Source: Aquabacterium sp. (GTDB lineage Bacteria; Pseudomonadota; Gammaproteobacteria; Burkholderiales; Burkholderiaceae_C). Taken from it: DNA of 64,000 nucleotides. Position numbers and translations under genes: made by a program. The notes beneath the pieces were generated by a model. That model worked only from the letters and a program-made list of their open reading frames with translations, did no database searches and was not told the origin of the DNA. This document shows, piece by piece, positions 9,053-17,701 of the stretch (positions are counted from its first letter, which is position 1; each line of letters starts with the position of its first letter). The DNA lies in the NCBI RefSeq assembly GCF_016195855.1, contig NZ_JACPYU010000012.1, positions 62,001-126,000 of the forward strand, given 5' to 3'.

Positions 9053-11728
9053 ATGAACCTGTTGTTGAACCCCCATGCCCCCCGTCTGCTTCGGCAGCCG
9101 CTGCGGGCCTGCGCACAAGGCAGCCTTGCGCTGCTGGCGCAACTGGCCCTGAGCCAGACCTCGATGGCCCAGACCGCACCCGGCGTGCGCATCGACACTG
9201 TGTCGATCAGCCCGGATGCCACCGTGCTGCGCGTGACCGTGCCCAAGCCCATGCTGGCCAATGTGGAAACCACCAGCGGCCTGTTCCAGCGCTTTGCGCA
9301 GGGCGGTGGCACCGGCGCCGTCAGCAATGACAGCGACGAAGTCGGCCTGCCCGAAGTGCCGGTGGCCGGCTTCTCGCTGGCCCTGCCCGTGGACGGCAAG
9401 GGCGGCGTGGTGGACATCACACCCGAAGGCGGCATCCAGCGCCTGCCCGCGCGCCTGTACCCCATCCAGCCGCCCATCTCCGCCAGGCTGGGTGACCATG
9501 AACTGCCCAAGTTTGCGTTCAACGCCGACATCTGGGCCAAGGGCGTGAAGACCCCGGGCCAGAAGCAAGGTGAGCGCACCATCTTCAAGGGTGATGCCAA
9601 TGTGCAGGGCTACCAGCTCAGCCCCTATGGCTACGACCCCAGCCAGCAGCTGATCACCTACTACCCCAGCTACCTGGTGACCATCAAGCACCCCGGCAAC
9701 TGCTTCCAGTACGACCGCCTGCAACTCAAGGGCGTGCTGGGCACCACGCAGAAGGCCGGCTTTGACGGCATCGACCAGCGCATCGAAAAGCTGCTGCTGC
9801 CCGCCGTGCAGTTCACGCTCAACAAGTCCCTGGTGGCCGAGCTGACCTGTGCCCCGCCCATCACGCTGGACCCGGCCTTCCTGGGGGCCCGCTACCTGAT
9901 CATCACGCACCCCAACTTCAAGGCCGCCGCCGATGCGCTCAAAGCCCACAAAGAGGCTTTGGGCATCTCCACCCGCGTGGTCACCACCAGCGAGATCACC
10001 GGTGCGGGCGCCAGCGCCACCAACACCCAGATCCGCAACTGGATCAGCAGCTACTACAACAGCCACCTTGTGCGGCCCAAGTGGGTGCTGTTCATGGGTG
10101 ACGCCGAGTACGTGCCCACCCACTACGATGCCAAGAACATCTGGGACAGCGCGAAGAATGCCGGCGACATCTGGTTCGGCCAGTTCCTGCCTGGTGCCAC
10201 CGCCACCACCATCCCGCCTTTCGGCATCGGTCGCTTCCCGGTGGACACGCTGGCCCAGGCCAACACCGTGGTCTCCAAGGTGATCGCGTTCGAGAACGCG
10301 CCGCCGCCCAATCCCATCTTCGGGCAGGACTTCTACAGCCGCCTGACCTTTGCCTCCTACTTCCAGGGCGGCGGCAGCACCGACCAGCGCTGGTTCGTCG
10401 AAACCACCGAGCGCGTGCGTGACCACGCCGTTGGCAAGGGCTACAGCGTGCCGCGCCTGTACACGGCCTCGGCCTCGTCCAACCCCTTGTTCTACAACAG
10501 CGGCGCGGCCATGCCCTCGGCGCTGAACAAGCCTGGCTTTGCCTGGAACGCCACCCGCACGGACATCGCCAACGCCATCAACCAGGGCTCGGCGCTGGTC
10601 TACCACCGCGACCACGGCTGGTGGGACGGCTGGGGGGACCCTTCGTTCAGCACCAGCGACCTGTCGCTTGTGTCGGTGACCAACAACCAGTACCCGGTCG
10701 TCTTCAGCATCAACTGCGCCAGCGGTGTGTTTGACAACGAAACCGTGGACCTGCCCGGCAACATCTGGGGCTCGGGCTACGGCATGTCCACCAGCACGAC
10801 CTACTGGGCCGAAGCCTTCCTGCGCAAGGCCGACGGCGCCCTGGCCGTGATCGGCGACAGCCGTCAGAGCAGCACCACCGACAACAACCAGCTCACGCTG
10901 GGCCTGTTCGATGGCGTCTTCCCTGGTTTGATCACCACCTACGGCACCAGCAGTCCGGTGCAACGCCTGGGTGACCTGCTCAACTACGCCAAGGCTTATG
11001 TGAGCGATGTGGCCAACGGCTCGCAAAGCAACCAGCACCCGCTGGACAGCACACAAAGCCGCCCCGGCATCGTCAACCTGCAGCAGGAGCTCAACATCTA
11101 CAACCTGCTGGGCGACCCGACCGTCAAGCTGCGCGTGGCCCCACCCTGGAAGTTCAGCATCCCCATCATCACGCTGGAATCGAACATCGCGAAGATCAAG
11201 GTGCCCTTCCAGCCTGGTTGCCTGACCTGCCCGCCCAATCTGGCCAAGCCTGAGTGGATCACTGCCATCGCCATCGACCCGCTCACCGGTGGCACCGTGG
11301 GCCGAGGCCTGATCGATGACAACGGCAACGGCTCGATCGACCTGGGCGACTTCAAGGGCAACAACGTGTGGGTGCGCGTGGGCTCGCCTGATGGTGCCAC
11401 CACCCAGGCGGCCTCCACCGAGACCGACACCGATGGCGACGGCGTGCCCGACAGCCGCGACAACTGCATCCTCGTGCCCAACAAGGACCAGCTCGACACC
11501 GACGGTGATGGTTATGGCAACGCCTGCGATGCCGACCTGAACAACGATGGCTTCGTCAACTCGCTGGACCTGGCCGCCATGCGCAACCAGTTCGCCAAGC
11601 GCCGCGTGCCCGGCGACCTCAACGGCGACGGCATCGTGAACTCGCTGGACATCAGCCTGTTCGCCAAGCTGTTCGGCAAGGCCCCCGGCCCCTCGGCCTT
11701 CCACCTCGACACCATCACCCGCAAGTGA
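9053..11728 (+). CDS. gingipain-like C25 cysteine peptidase with TSP3 repeats and dockerin
   Basis: This is a secreted protease. ATG 9053 is chosen because GGAG precedes it by 7 nt and it starts a signal peptide ending near SMAQTAPG. The peptidase C25 fold covers about residues 285-690. The catalytic His-Cys dyad is likely His521 in YHRDHGWWDG and Cys555 in FSINCASG, with spacing like gingipains. Near the C-terminus lies a calcium-binding thrombospondin type 3 stretch (DTDGDGVPDSRDNC, DTDGDGYGNACD; about 790-825). A dockerin type I module with two duplicated loops (DLNNDGFVNSLDL and DLNGDGIVNSLDI) ends the protein. The next gene, 50 nt downstream, encodes a cohesin-like PEP-CTERM protein, suggesting that the protease is held on the cell surface by cohesin-dockerin pairing. 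Confidence 0.85.
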   Translation: MNLLLNPHAPRLLRQPLRACAQGSLALLAQLALSQTSMAQTAPGVRIDTVSISPDATVLRVTVPKPMLANVETTSGLFQRFAQGGGTGAVSNDSDEVGLPEVPVAGFSLALPVDGKGGVVDITPEGGIQRLPARLYPIQPPISARLGDHELPKFAFNADIWAKGVKTPGQKQGERTIFKGDANVQGYQLSPYGYDPSQQLITYYPSYLVTIKHPGNCFQYDRLQLKGVLGTTQKAGFDGIDQRIEKLLLPAVQFTLNKSLVAELTCAPPITLDPAFLGARYLIITHPNFKAAADALKAHKEALGISTRVVTTSEITGAGASATNTQIRNWISSYYNSHLVRPKWVLFMGDAEYVPTHYDAKNIWDSAKNAGDIWFGQFLPGATATTIPPFGIGRFPVDTLAQANTVVSKVIAFENAPPPNPIFGQDFYSRLTFASYFQGGGSTDQRWFVETTERVRDHAVGKGYSVPRLYTASASSNPLFYNSGAAMPSALNKPGFAWNATRTDIANAINQGSALVYHRDHGWWDGWGDPSFSTSDLSLVSVTNNQYPVVFSINCASGVFDNETVDLPGNIWGSGYGMSTSTTYWAEAFLRKADGALAVIGDSRQSSTTDNNQLTLGLFDGVFPGLITTYGTSSPVQRLGDLLNYAKAYVSDVANGSQSNQHPLDSTQSRPGIVNLQQELNIYNLLGDPTVKLRVAPPWKFSIPIITLESNIAKIKVPFQPGCLTCPPNLAKPEWITAIAIDPLTGGTVGRGLIDDNGNGSIDLGDFKGNNVWVRVGSPDGATTQAASTETDTDGDGVPDSRDNCILVPNKDQLDTDGDGYGNACDADLNNDGFVNSLDLAAMRNQFAKRRVPGDLNGDGIVNSLDISLFAKLFGKAPGPSAFHLDTITRK

Positions 11729-11778
11729 ACCCCTGTCCAACACCTTTCATCAACCGCAACCCTTCAACGGAGATCACC

Positions 11779-12330
11779 ATGAAACTGCATCAAACCCTGC
11801 TGGCCTCGGCCACCCTGCTGGCCTGCCTGGCTGCGCAAGCCCAGACCGTGTCCATCACCCCCTCATTGAGCAATGTGAACCTGGGCGACACCTTCTCGGT
11901 GGACGTGGCCGCCACGGGCTTCCCCGACAAGATCTTTGGTGGCGGCTACAACCTCGCCTTTGATCCGGCCATATTGCAACTTGATGCCGTCACCATCCCC
12001 GCGTCGTGGGAGTTCGCCACCTCCACCGGCCTGCTGGACCCGGTAGCCGGCACGGTCAGCGACGTGTTCTTCAACACCTTTGTGGCCCCGATCAAGGGCG
12101 ACTTCCTGACCGCCACGCTGAAGTTCACGGCGGTGGGCAGCGGCACCTCGGCCATCAGCCTGAGCGAGTCGGGCGCCTTCCCATTCGGTAACGAGTTCGG
12201 CAACCCGGTGGCCGTCACCTATGTCAACGGCAGCGTGAACGTGGCGGCCGTGCCCGAGCCCTCCAGCCTGGCCTTGCTGCTCGCGGGCGTGGCCTGCATG
12301 GGCCTGGTGAGCTCGCGCAGAAGGACCTGA
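11779..12330 (+). CDS. cohesin-like domain protein with PEP-CTERM anchor
   Basis: This is a 183-aa exported protein. A signal peptide (residues 1-21, ending AAQAQ) is followed by an Ig-like cohesin-type domain (about 22-155; VSITPSLSNVNLGDTFSVDV, then GGGYNLAFDPAILQLDAV). The C-terminus is a complete PEP-CTERM sorting signal: VPEPSS, a hydrophobic helix and SSRRRT. Exosortase would process the tail and place the protein at the outer surface. ATG 11779 has a GGAG 8 nt upstream. It follows the dockerin-bearing protease by 50 nt and precedes an intrinsic terminator, so the two form an operon. I infer that it is the surface receptor for the protease. No exosortase gene is in the window. Confidence 0.85.
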   Translation: MKLHQTLLASATLLACLAAQAQTVSITPSLSNVNLGDTFSVDVAATGFPDKIFGGGYNLAFDPAILQLDAVTIPASWEFATSTGLLDPVAGTVSDVFFNTFVAPIKGDFLTATLKFTAVGSGTSAISLSESGAFPFGNEFGNPVAVTYVNGSVNVAAVPEPSSLALLLAGVACMGLVSSRRRT

Positions 12331-12376
12331 TCACAGCGGCATCTGGCCTGCCAGGGCGACCACTGGCACCAGATTG

Positions 12377-12407
12377 AAGGGCCTTCGCGACGCGAGGGCC
12401 CTTTTTT
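12377..12407 (+). terminator. intrinsic terminator of the protease-cohesin operon
   Basis: A 12-bp stem (12377-12388 with 12392-12403, one G-U pair) with a GAC loop runs straight into six T residues (12402-12407). It lies 46 nt after the cohesin-like gene and closes the two-gene operon. Confidence 0.9.
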
Positions 12408-12492
12408 GTCGCATGGGCATCGACGCCGCACGGTACATCGCTTAGGGTTCGGGTCCCAGACCACTTGTGTGCCTGCCAAGCCTCTGCCCGCC

Positions 12493-13536
12493 ATGCCGCT
12501 GATCTCGCGCCCTTTCACCACCCTGCTCGCCGCACTGCCCCTGCTCCTGCCCGCCGCCGCGCACGCCGCCGACCCCAGGTTGTGCGTGTTCGACCTGCAA
12601 GGCGCCAGCGGCGAGATGTTCAACGCGGCCAAGGACTATGCCCTGGCCATGCAGGGTGCCGGCTTCAGCCTCACGCTCAAGTCCTATGTGGACGAGCGCG
12701 TGGCCGTGGATGACTTTCGCACCGGCCAATGTGATGCGGTGCTGGCCACGGCCTTTCGCACACGCGCCTTCAACCCTGTCACCGCGGCCACCGACTCCTT
12801 CGGTGCGGCCTTGATCCTGCGCCAGGGCAAGGTGGACCATGCCGCTGGCCACGAGGTCATCCGCATGGCCAGCCAGATCTTCAACGCGCCGTCGGCATCC
12901 AGCTATGTGGTGCAAGGCAAGTACGAGATGGCGGGGCTGATCGACGTGGGCGCGGTGTACGCCGTGGTGCGCGACAAGCGCATGAACACCCCCGAGGCCA
13001 TGGCCGGCAAGAAGATCCTGGCCTTCGATCACGACAAGGCCCAGGCCCACCTCATCCTCAAGGCAGGTGCGCAGCCCGTCACGGCCGACGTCACCAACTT
13101 CGCCAACAAGTTCAACAACGGCATGGCCGACATGGCCGCCGCACCGGCGATCGCCTTCAAGCCGCTGGAGCTGCTCAAGGGCATGGGCCCACAAGGCGCG
13201 GTCTGCCGCTTCCCTTACCTGATCATGAGCTACCAGCTCATCATCGACCGCACGCGCTTTGCGCCCGCCTTCGCCGACACCTCGCGCCGCTACTGGTTCA
13301 CCCACTTCGACGAGGTGCTGGCCCGCATCAACAAGGCCGAGGTGGAGCTGCCCGCCAGCGTCTGGATGGACCTCTCGGCCGAGAACACGCCCAAGTACGC
13401 CGAGTTCCTGCGGCAGACACGCGTGGAGCTGGCCGAACAAGGCATCTACAACAAGCAAGGGCTCAAGCTGCTCAAGCGCATCCGCTGCAAGCTCAATGCA
13501 GCCGATCAGGAATGCACGATGCCCACTGAAAACTGA
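12493..13536 (+). CDS. AdeT-like putative solute-binding protein
   Basis: This periplasmic protein of 347 aa has a signal peptide (residues 1-20, ending AAAHAADP). The mature part resembles the family annotated as putative solute-binding/AdeT1-2 proteins, related to TRAP-type binding folds. Recognisable segments are LCVFDLQGASGEMFNAAKDY, the CDAVLATAFRTR stretch, and QLIIDRTRF. Several cysteines (LCVF, QCDA, AVCRF, RCKL, ECTM) suggest disulfides in the periplasm. ATG 12493 gives a clean signal peptide; the in-frame upstream extension would overlap the terminator. No membrane transporter subunits lie nearby, so the ligand and partner are unknown. Confidence 0.7.
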   Translation: MPLISRPFTTLLAALPLLLPAAAHAADPRLCVFDLQGASGEMFNAAKDYALAMQGAGFSLTLKSYVDERVAVDDFRTGQCDAVLATAFRTRAFNPVTAATDSFGAALILRQGKVDHAAGHEVIRMASQIFNAPSASSYVVQGKYEMAGLIDVGAVYAVVRDKRMNTPEAMAGKKILAFDHDKAQAHLILKAGAQPVTADVTNFANKFNNGMADMAAAPAIAFKPLELLKGMGPQGAVCRFPYLIMSYQLIIDRTRFAPAFADTSRRYWFTHFDEVLARINKAEVELPASVWMDLSAENTPKYAEFLRQTRVELAEQGIYNKQGLKLLKRIRCKLNAADQECTMPTEN

Positions 13537-13750
13537 GCCGATCAAGCCGTCGCGCAATCGTCCTCACCCGTTCGGTCTATATCGCTATTCCCAGCAGGAG
13601 ATACCCGTGTTTGGCACCGCAGGCCAAGTGCCCCGCGTCCAAAGTAAAGAATGATTCGTGACGTGCCAGAACAATGCGTCAACTCGTCGCACCTCTGATT
13701 CAAAGGGCGGCGATGAACCCCTCTCATAAGCACACTGAAAGGACGACAGC

Positions 13751-14578
13751 ATGTTCAAGATCAAACACACACTCGGCGCATTGAGTCTGAGCCTCCTGGC
13801 CCTGGCCTCCACCGCGACCCACGCCGTGCAGAACGGCCCCGCCCCCACCCTGGACGCCATCAAGGCCGACGGCCCCTACGCCATCACCTCGCAAGCCGTG
13901 GCCGGCAACGGCTTTGGTGCCGGCACCATCTACACGCCCACGGCCGCAGGCAAGTACGCCCTGGTCGCCATCTGCCCGGGCTTCGTGTCCGCACAGAGCA
14001 CCATGGCCGGCCTGGCCAAGCGCCTGGCCACGCATGGTTTCGTGGTGGTGGCCATCTCCACCAACACGCTGTTTGACTTCCCCTCCAGCCGCGCCACGCA
14101 GCTGCTGGCCGCGCTCAAGACCGTGAGCGCGCTGAACACCGGCGCCGTGGCCGGCAAGATCGACACCACCCGCCAGGCCGTGTCCGGCTGGTCCATGGGT
14201 GGTGGCGGCACGCTGGAAGCGGCTGGTTCTACGCCGGGCCTGGTCGCTGCCGTGGCCTTTGCCCCCTGGGATACGTCCACCACCAAGATGAAGGTCAACA
14301 AGGTGCCCGCCGCCATCATCGGTGGCACGTCTGACACCATCGCCCCGGTGGCCAGCCACTCGCAGAAGTTCTATGACGCCATCCCCGCCACCACGCCCAA
14401 GCTGCTGGCCGTGATCGAAGGCGCCGACCACTTCTTCCCCACCAAGGCCAGCGAGCCCACCAGCTACACCAACATCTCGTGGATGAAGCGCTTTGCAGAT
14501 GGCGACACACGCTACAGCACCTTCCTCAATGGCAACGACGCGGCCCTGGCGAGCTTCTCGTCCAACGGCCCGTTCTGA
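13751..14578 (+). CDS. PETase/cutinase-family alpha/beta hydrolase
   Basis: This secreted esterase of the polyesterase-lipase-cutinase family has a 24-residue signal peptide ending THA. Compared from memory with Ideonella sakaiensis PETase, the catalytic triad is Ser148 (GWSMGG), Asp195 (TSDTIAP) and His227 (ADHFF). Trp147, Met149 and the subsite Trp173 (PWDTS) are kept, as is the WMKRFADGDTRYSTF segment. Differences are Phe78 for the oxyanion-region Tyr, Phe228 for the Ser after the catalytic His, and no cysteines at either PETase disulfide. It should hydrolyse ester bonds in polyesters, cutin-like material or lipids; PET activity cannot be claimed from sequence. AGGA lies 8 nt before the ATG. 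An intrinsic terminator and a lipase-chaperone-like gene follow. Confidence 0.85.
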   Translation: MFKIKHTLGALSLSLLALASTATHAVQNGPAPTLDAIKADGPYAITSQAVAGNGFGAGTIYTPTAAGKYALVAICPGFVSAQSTMAGLAKRLATHGFVVVAISTNTLFDFPSSRATQLLAALKTVSALNTGAVAGKIDTTRQAVSGWSMGGGGTLEAAGSTPGLVAAVAFAPWDTSTTKMKVNKVPAAIIGGTSDTIAPVASHSQKFYDAIPATTPKLLAVIEGADHFFPTKASEPTSYTNISWMKRFADGDTRYSTFLNGNDAALASFSSNGPF

Positions 14579-14631
14579 TGGCGGTGATGGCCGTGCCCTG
14601 TTGATCATTCAGGCACGGCTCGCAAGCACCC

Positions 14632-14666
14632 AAAGAGACCGGCGCATCGCTGCCCGGTCTCTTTTT
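14632..14666 (+). terminator. intrinsic terminator after the PETase-like gene
   Basis: A perfect 11-bp stem, AAAGAGACCGG (14632-14642) with CCGGTCTCTTT (14654-14664), has an 11-nt loop and ends in a five-T run (14662-14666). It sits 54 nt after the hydrolase stop and 27 nt before the next start, so the chaperone-like gene needs readthrough or its own promoter. Confidence 0.88.
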
Positions 14667-14692
14667 CATGAACACCTGGAGATTCAAACAAA

Positions 14693-15379
14693 GTGACGCT
14701 GAAGAAGTGGTTGGTGATATCGAGCGCAACCGTGGCCCTGGTGGGCCTGGGCATGTGGGCGCTGAGCCCGCAAGTGAGCTCGACCGGCGCAGGGCCGCAT
14801 CGCGATGGGGTGGCCTCGTGGTTCAGCCATGACAGCCGAGCATCAGGCAACGTGGCATCGGCAGCATATGGCGCATCCACACCGAGCCCCGTCAAACCTG
14901 CCTCGCCGCTGGACACCATGATCCTGCCCACCTTCCGCGCCACCGACAAAGGCACGCTGGTCATGGATCAGCAAACGCGCCTGGATGTCGAACGCATCCA
15001 CGCGCTCTTCCCGCGGGACGAAGCCCTGGCCAAGCTCGACAGCCAGTCCGTCGGCCTGCCCAGCCAGGCGCAGCGCGACCTCAAGGCGCTATATCAGCAG
15101 TACAGCCAGTACGCCCAGGCTGTGGCCCAAACCTTCCCGCCGGGCCTGAGCAACGGCACGCTGGAAGAAGCCACGCAACAGCTCAAGGGCCTGCATGAGC
15201 TGCGTCAACAGTACTTCGGGGCCGAGGGCGCCGAGACCTTGTTCGGCGAAGAAGAAAAAACCTCGCAGGAGTTGCTGGAGCTGATGCGCAAGCAGGCTGA
15301 CCCCAAGCTGTCGCTGGAGGACAAGGCCGAGCAGGCGCAAGCGGAATGGAAGAAGCGCCAGCCCCCCGCCCAGCCCTGA
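14693..15379 (+). CDS. lipase-chaperone (LifO)-like protein
   Basis: This 228-aa protein has a GTG start and GGAG 11 nt upstream. It has an N-terminal membrane anchor (about residues 3-24), then a disordered Ser/Thr/Pro segment, then a helical Gln/Glu-rich domain. The C-terminal part (LHELRQQYFGAEGAETLFGEEEKTSQELLEL) resembles the last helical domain of lipase-specific foldases LipB/LifO. Those proteins are anchored in the inner membrane and fold secreted lipases in the periplasm. The signature RxxFDYxLSA of true foldases is not present and the protein is shorter than the usual ~340 aa. Its position just after the PETase-like esterase suggests a client relation, which is inference. Confidence 0.5.
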   Translation: MTLKKWLVISSATVALVGLGMWALSPQVSSTGAGPHRDGVASWFSHDSRASGNVASAAYGASTPSPVKPASPLDTMILPTFRATDKGTLVMDQQTRLDVERIHALFPRDEALAKLDSQSVGLPSQAQRDLKALYQQYSQYAQAVAQTFPPGLSNGTLEEATQQLKGLHELRQQYFGAEGAETLFGEEEKTSQELLELMRKQADPKLSLEDKAEQAQAEWKKRQPPAQP

Positions 15380-15401
15380 AGCCGCCCGGCGCCAACAAGC
15401 G

Positions 15402-16460
15402 TCAGTTGAGCCCGCCCCCGCCCGCCTGCCCGGCCTGCTCGCGGCGAAACGCCCCCGGTGAGCAACCCATCCAGCGCTTGAAGGCGCGGTTGAAGCTGGC
15501 GTGGTCGGCAAAGCCCAGCGCCACGGCCAGCTCCGACAAAGGCATGGCGGTGTCACGCAGGTAGCGCTGGGCCTGCGCCTTGCGCACCTCGTCCACCATC
15601 AGCCTGAAGTTGGCGCCGGCCTCGTCCAGGCGCCGCTGCATGGTCCGTGCGGGCAGCTTGAGTTCGGTGGCGACGTCCTCCAGGCTCAACGCGCCACTGT
15701 CCAGCCGGCGGCGGATCAGGCCACGCACGCGGTCCACGATGCCGTCTTCACCGCGCGATAGCTGCTCCAGTTGCTTGAGCGCCTGGCCCTGCAGCAGGCT
15801 GTGGCTGGCCGTGTCACGCGAGACGATGGGCAGGTCCACAAAAGAAGCGTCACCCCACATGGTGTTCGTGTCCTGATCGAAACGCACCGTGCCGCCAAAG
15901 ATCCGCCGATAGGGCGCCACATCCAGCGGGGCAGGACCCTCGAAGGAGGCATCCAGCTTCAGATCGGGGCAACCGGTGAGCCAACGCAGGCGTTGCGCCC
16001 ACACCGTCAGCGACAGGCGTGCCAGCCTGTGAGAGGTCTCGGCCGAAGCCGGCACCAGGCGCAACAGGAAGCGCGGCCCATCCAGGCCACGCTGCACCTC
16101 GAAGACGTCATTGAGCAGGTGATGAAAGCGCCGCAGCAGCTTGGCCAGCTCTACCACGGTGCCACTGGTCATCAAGGTGAAGCCCAGCAGCCCGGCATGC
16201 CAAGGCTTGAACTGCTCGGCCAGTTGCGGCACCAGGTCCGGTGAGCCCAGCAAGGCTTCCACCGTGTCCATCAAGGCATGCCACTCGGTGAGCGTGCAAC
16301 GTGCCAAGGGGTCACGCTCCTCCAGATGGCGCAGGTAGGCGGGATCGAGCCGCGGCATCAGGTCAGGCCGGCTTTGCTGCAACTGGCTGACCAGCGTGCG
16401 CGCAAAGGTCACGTTGAGCGTGCGGGGTGCGAGAGCAGGGTTCGATCGGGTGGCGGGCAT
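15402..16460 (-). CDS. AraC-family transcriptional regulator
   Basis: This 352-aa regulator has an N-terminal arabinose-binding-type domain of the OruR/ArgR-like group (about residues 20-210; LLGFTLMTSGTVVELAKLLRRF) and a C-terminal AraC helix-turn-helix pair. The second motif is clear: LSELAVALGFADHASFNRAFKRWMGCSPGAFR. The first covers SLEDVATELKLPARTMQRRL. ATG 16460 is preferred over the upstream ATG 16505 because homologues usually begin shortly before the ligand domain. Such regulators often control lipid, hydrocarbon or amino-acid catabolism. The stop converges on the lipase-chaperone-like gene 22 nt away; its target is not evident. Confidence 0.88.
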   Translation of the reverse strand: MPATRSNPALAPRTLNVTFARTLVSQLQQSRPDLMPRLDPAYLRHLEERDPLARCTLTEWHALMDTVEALLGSPDLVPQLAEQFKPWHAGLLGFTLMTSGTVVELAKLLRRFHHLLNDVFEVQRGLDGPRFLLRLVPASAETSHRLARLSLTVWAQRLRWLTGCPDLKLDASFEGPAPLDVAPYRRIFGGTVRFDQDTNTMWGDASFVDLPIVSRDTASHSLLQGQALKQLEQLSRGEDGIVDRVRGLIRRRLDSGALSLEDVATELKLPARTMQRRLDEAGANFRLMVDEVRKAQAQRYLRDTAMPLSELAVALGFADHASFNRAFKRWMGCSPGAFRREQAGQAGGGGLN

Positions 16461-16605
16461 GGGCAAGCGCAGAAACACAAAGGTGCCGGGCAGCCCCATT
16501 GTCAATCGGATCGCATGGCACGCACATCGGTAATCTCACCCACGGCTCACCCATGGCATGCGCATGACAGAATCACCCAACAGCCCATGACACAAGGAGG
16601 ATGGC

Positions 16606-17442
16606 ATGCCCGTGATCGACAACTTCCCCAATCGCAATCAAAGCCTCGTGCGCAAGGTGGCCGCCACGGGCTTCGTACTGTTCGGGCTGTACCTGCTCAG
16701 CCCCGTGGTCGTGATCACGGCAGGCGACCGGGGCGTGATGACCACCTTCGGCCGCGCCGATGACCAGGTCTACCAGCCCGGCATCCACTTCCGCATCCCC
16801 CTGGCCCAGTCCATGCACATGATGGACGTGCGCCTGCAAAAAGGCGAAGGCGAAGGTGACGCGGCATCGAAGGACCTGCAGTCCGTCCACACGCGCATCG
16901 CCATCAACTACCACCTGGACCCCAAGGACGTCGTCAACGTCTTTCGCAACATCGGGCCCAGTGCCGACATCGCGGCCGATCGCATCATCATCCCCGCTGC
17001 ACAGGAAGCCGTGAAGGCCGTGACGGCACGCTTCACCGCAGAAGAGCTGGTGTCGCGCCGCACCGAGGTGCGTGATGCCATCGGGGCTTTGCTGCGCGAG
17101 AAGATGCAGCGCCACGGCCTGATGCTCGATGAGTTCGCCATCGTGAACTTCGCCTTCTCGCGCTCGTTCTCGGAGGCCATCGAAGCCAAGGTCAAGGCCG
17201 AGCAGGAAAAGCTCAAGGCCGAGCGCGACCTGCAACGCATCGAGGTGGAGGCCAAGCAGAAGGTGGCCAGCGCCAAGGCCGAAGCCGATGCCCTGGCCCT
17301 GCAACGCCAGCAGATCACGGCCGACCTGCTGGCCCTGCGCCGCATCGAGAACGAGCGCGAGGCCATCCGCAAATGGGACGGCAAGCTGCCCAATGTGACC
17401 GGTGGCACCGTGCCCTTCATTCAGGTGGATGGCAAGCACTGA
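16606..17442 (+). CDS. SPFH/prohibitin-like membrane protein
   Basis: This is a 278-aa member of the SPFH (band 7) family. One N-terminal membrane helix (about residues 20-40, ATGFVLFGLYLLSPVVVI) is followed by the SPFH domain (GDRGVMTTFGRADDQVYQPGIHFRIPL). A long charged coiled coil (about 185-245; IEAKVKAEQEKLKAERDLQ, VEAKQKVASAKAEADAL) drives ring assembly in this family. It resembles prohibitin/HflC more than flotillin. AGGAGG ends 5 nt before the ATG. Known relatives form large membrane scaffolds and regulate FtsH protease; a role here is inferred only. It is flanked by AraC (divergent) and a DapA-like gene. Confidence 0.85.
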   Translation: MPVIDNFPNRNQSLVRKVAATGFVLFGLYLLSPVVVITAGDRGVMTTFGRADDQVYQPGIHFRIPLAQSMHMMDVRLQKGEGEGDAASKDLQSVHTRIAINYHLDPKDVVNVFRNIGPSADIAADRIIIPAAQEAVKAVTARFTAEELVSRRTEVRDAIGALLREKMQRHGLMLDEFAIVNFAFSRSFSEAIEAKVKAEQEKLKAERDLQRIEVEAKQKVASAKAEADALALQRQQITADLLALRRIENEREAIRKWDGKLPNVTGGTVPFIQVDGKH

Positions 17443-17465
17443 CGCGCCCCACTAGAATGCCCAGC

Positions 17466-17555
17466 ATGGACACCCGCCCGACCACCTTCATCAGCCTTCG
17501 CACCCGCGAAGCTGCGGTCGTCGTGTCCAAAGCCAAAAAACAGCTGCTCGTCTGA
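17466..17555 (+). CDS. possible leaderless 29-aa peptide
   Basis: An ATG-initiated frame of 29 codons (MDTRPTTFISLRTREAAVV onward, ending KKQLLV) lies in the 259-bp gap between the SPFH and DapA-like genes. A TAGAAT box (17453-17458) ends 7 nt before the ATG. If it is a -10 element, the transcript would begin at or next to the start codon. No Shine-Dalgarno or good -35 is visible. It may be a true small protein, a leader peptide for the aldolase gene, or chance. The rest of the gap shows nothing I can name. Confidence 0.2.
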   Translation: MDTRPTTFISLRTREAAVVVSKAKKQLLV

Positions 17556-17701
17556 CCGGGGCTGCTGCTGCCGTCAGATGAGCGACGGTAACAGCCTGCC
17601 AACGGTCAGGGCCTTGCAGCCCCACCCCAGCCCAGACAACGCCCAAGCCCATCCGGACGGTTCTTGATACCGGTCTGTTGGTGTTTGCATTGGAGCGTTA
17701 C

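Noticed and set aside
8984..11743. A 919-codon antisense frame over the C25 protease
   Set aside because: Composition (His/Gly/Val-rich) matches a shadow of a high-GC gene, and the plus-strand protein has clear peptidase, TSP3 and dockerin motifs.
17556..17701. Possible riboswitch before the DapA-like gene
   Set aside because: No lysine, cobalamin, TPP or glycine riboswitch signature could be found by eye in this gap.
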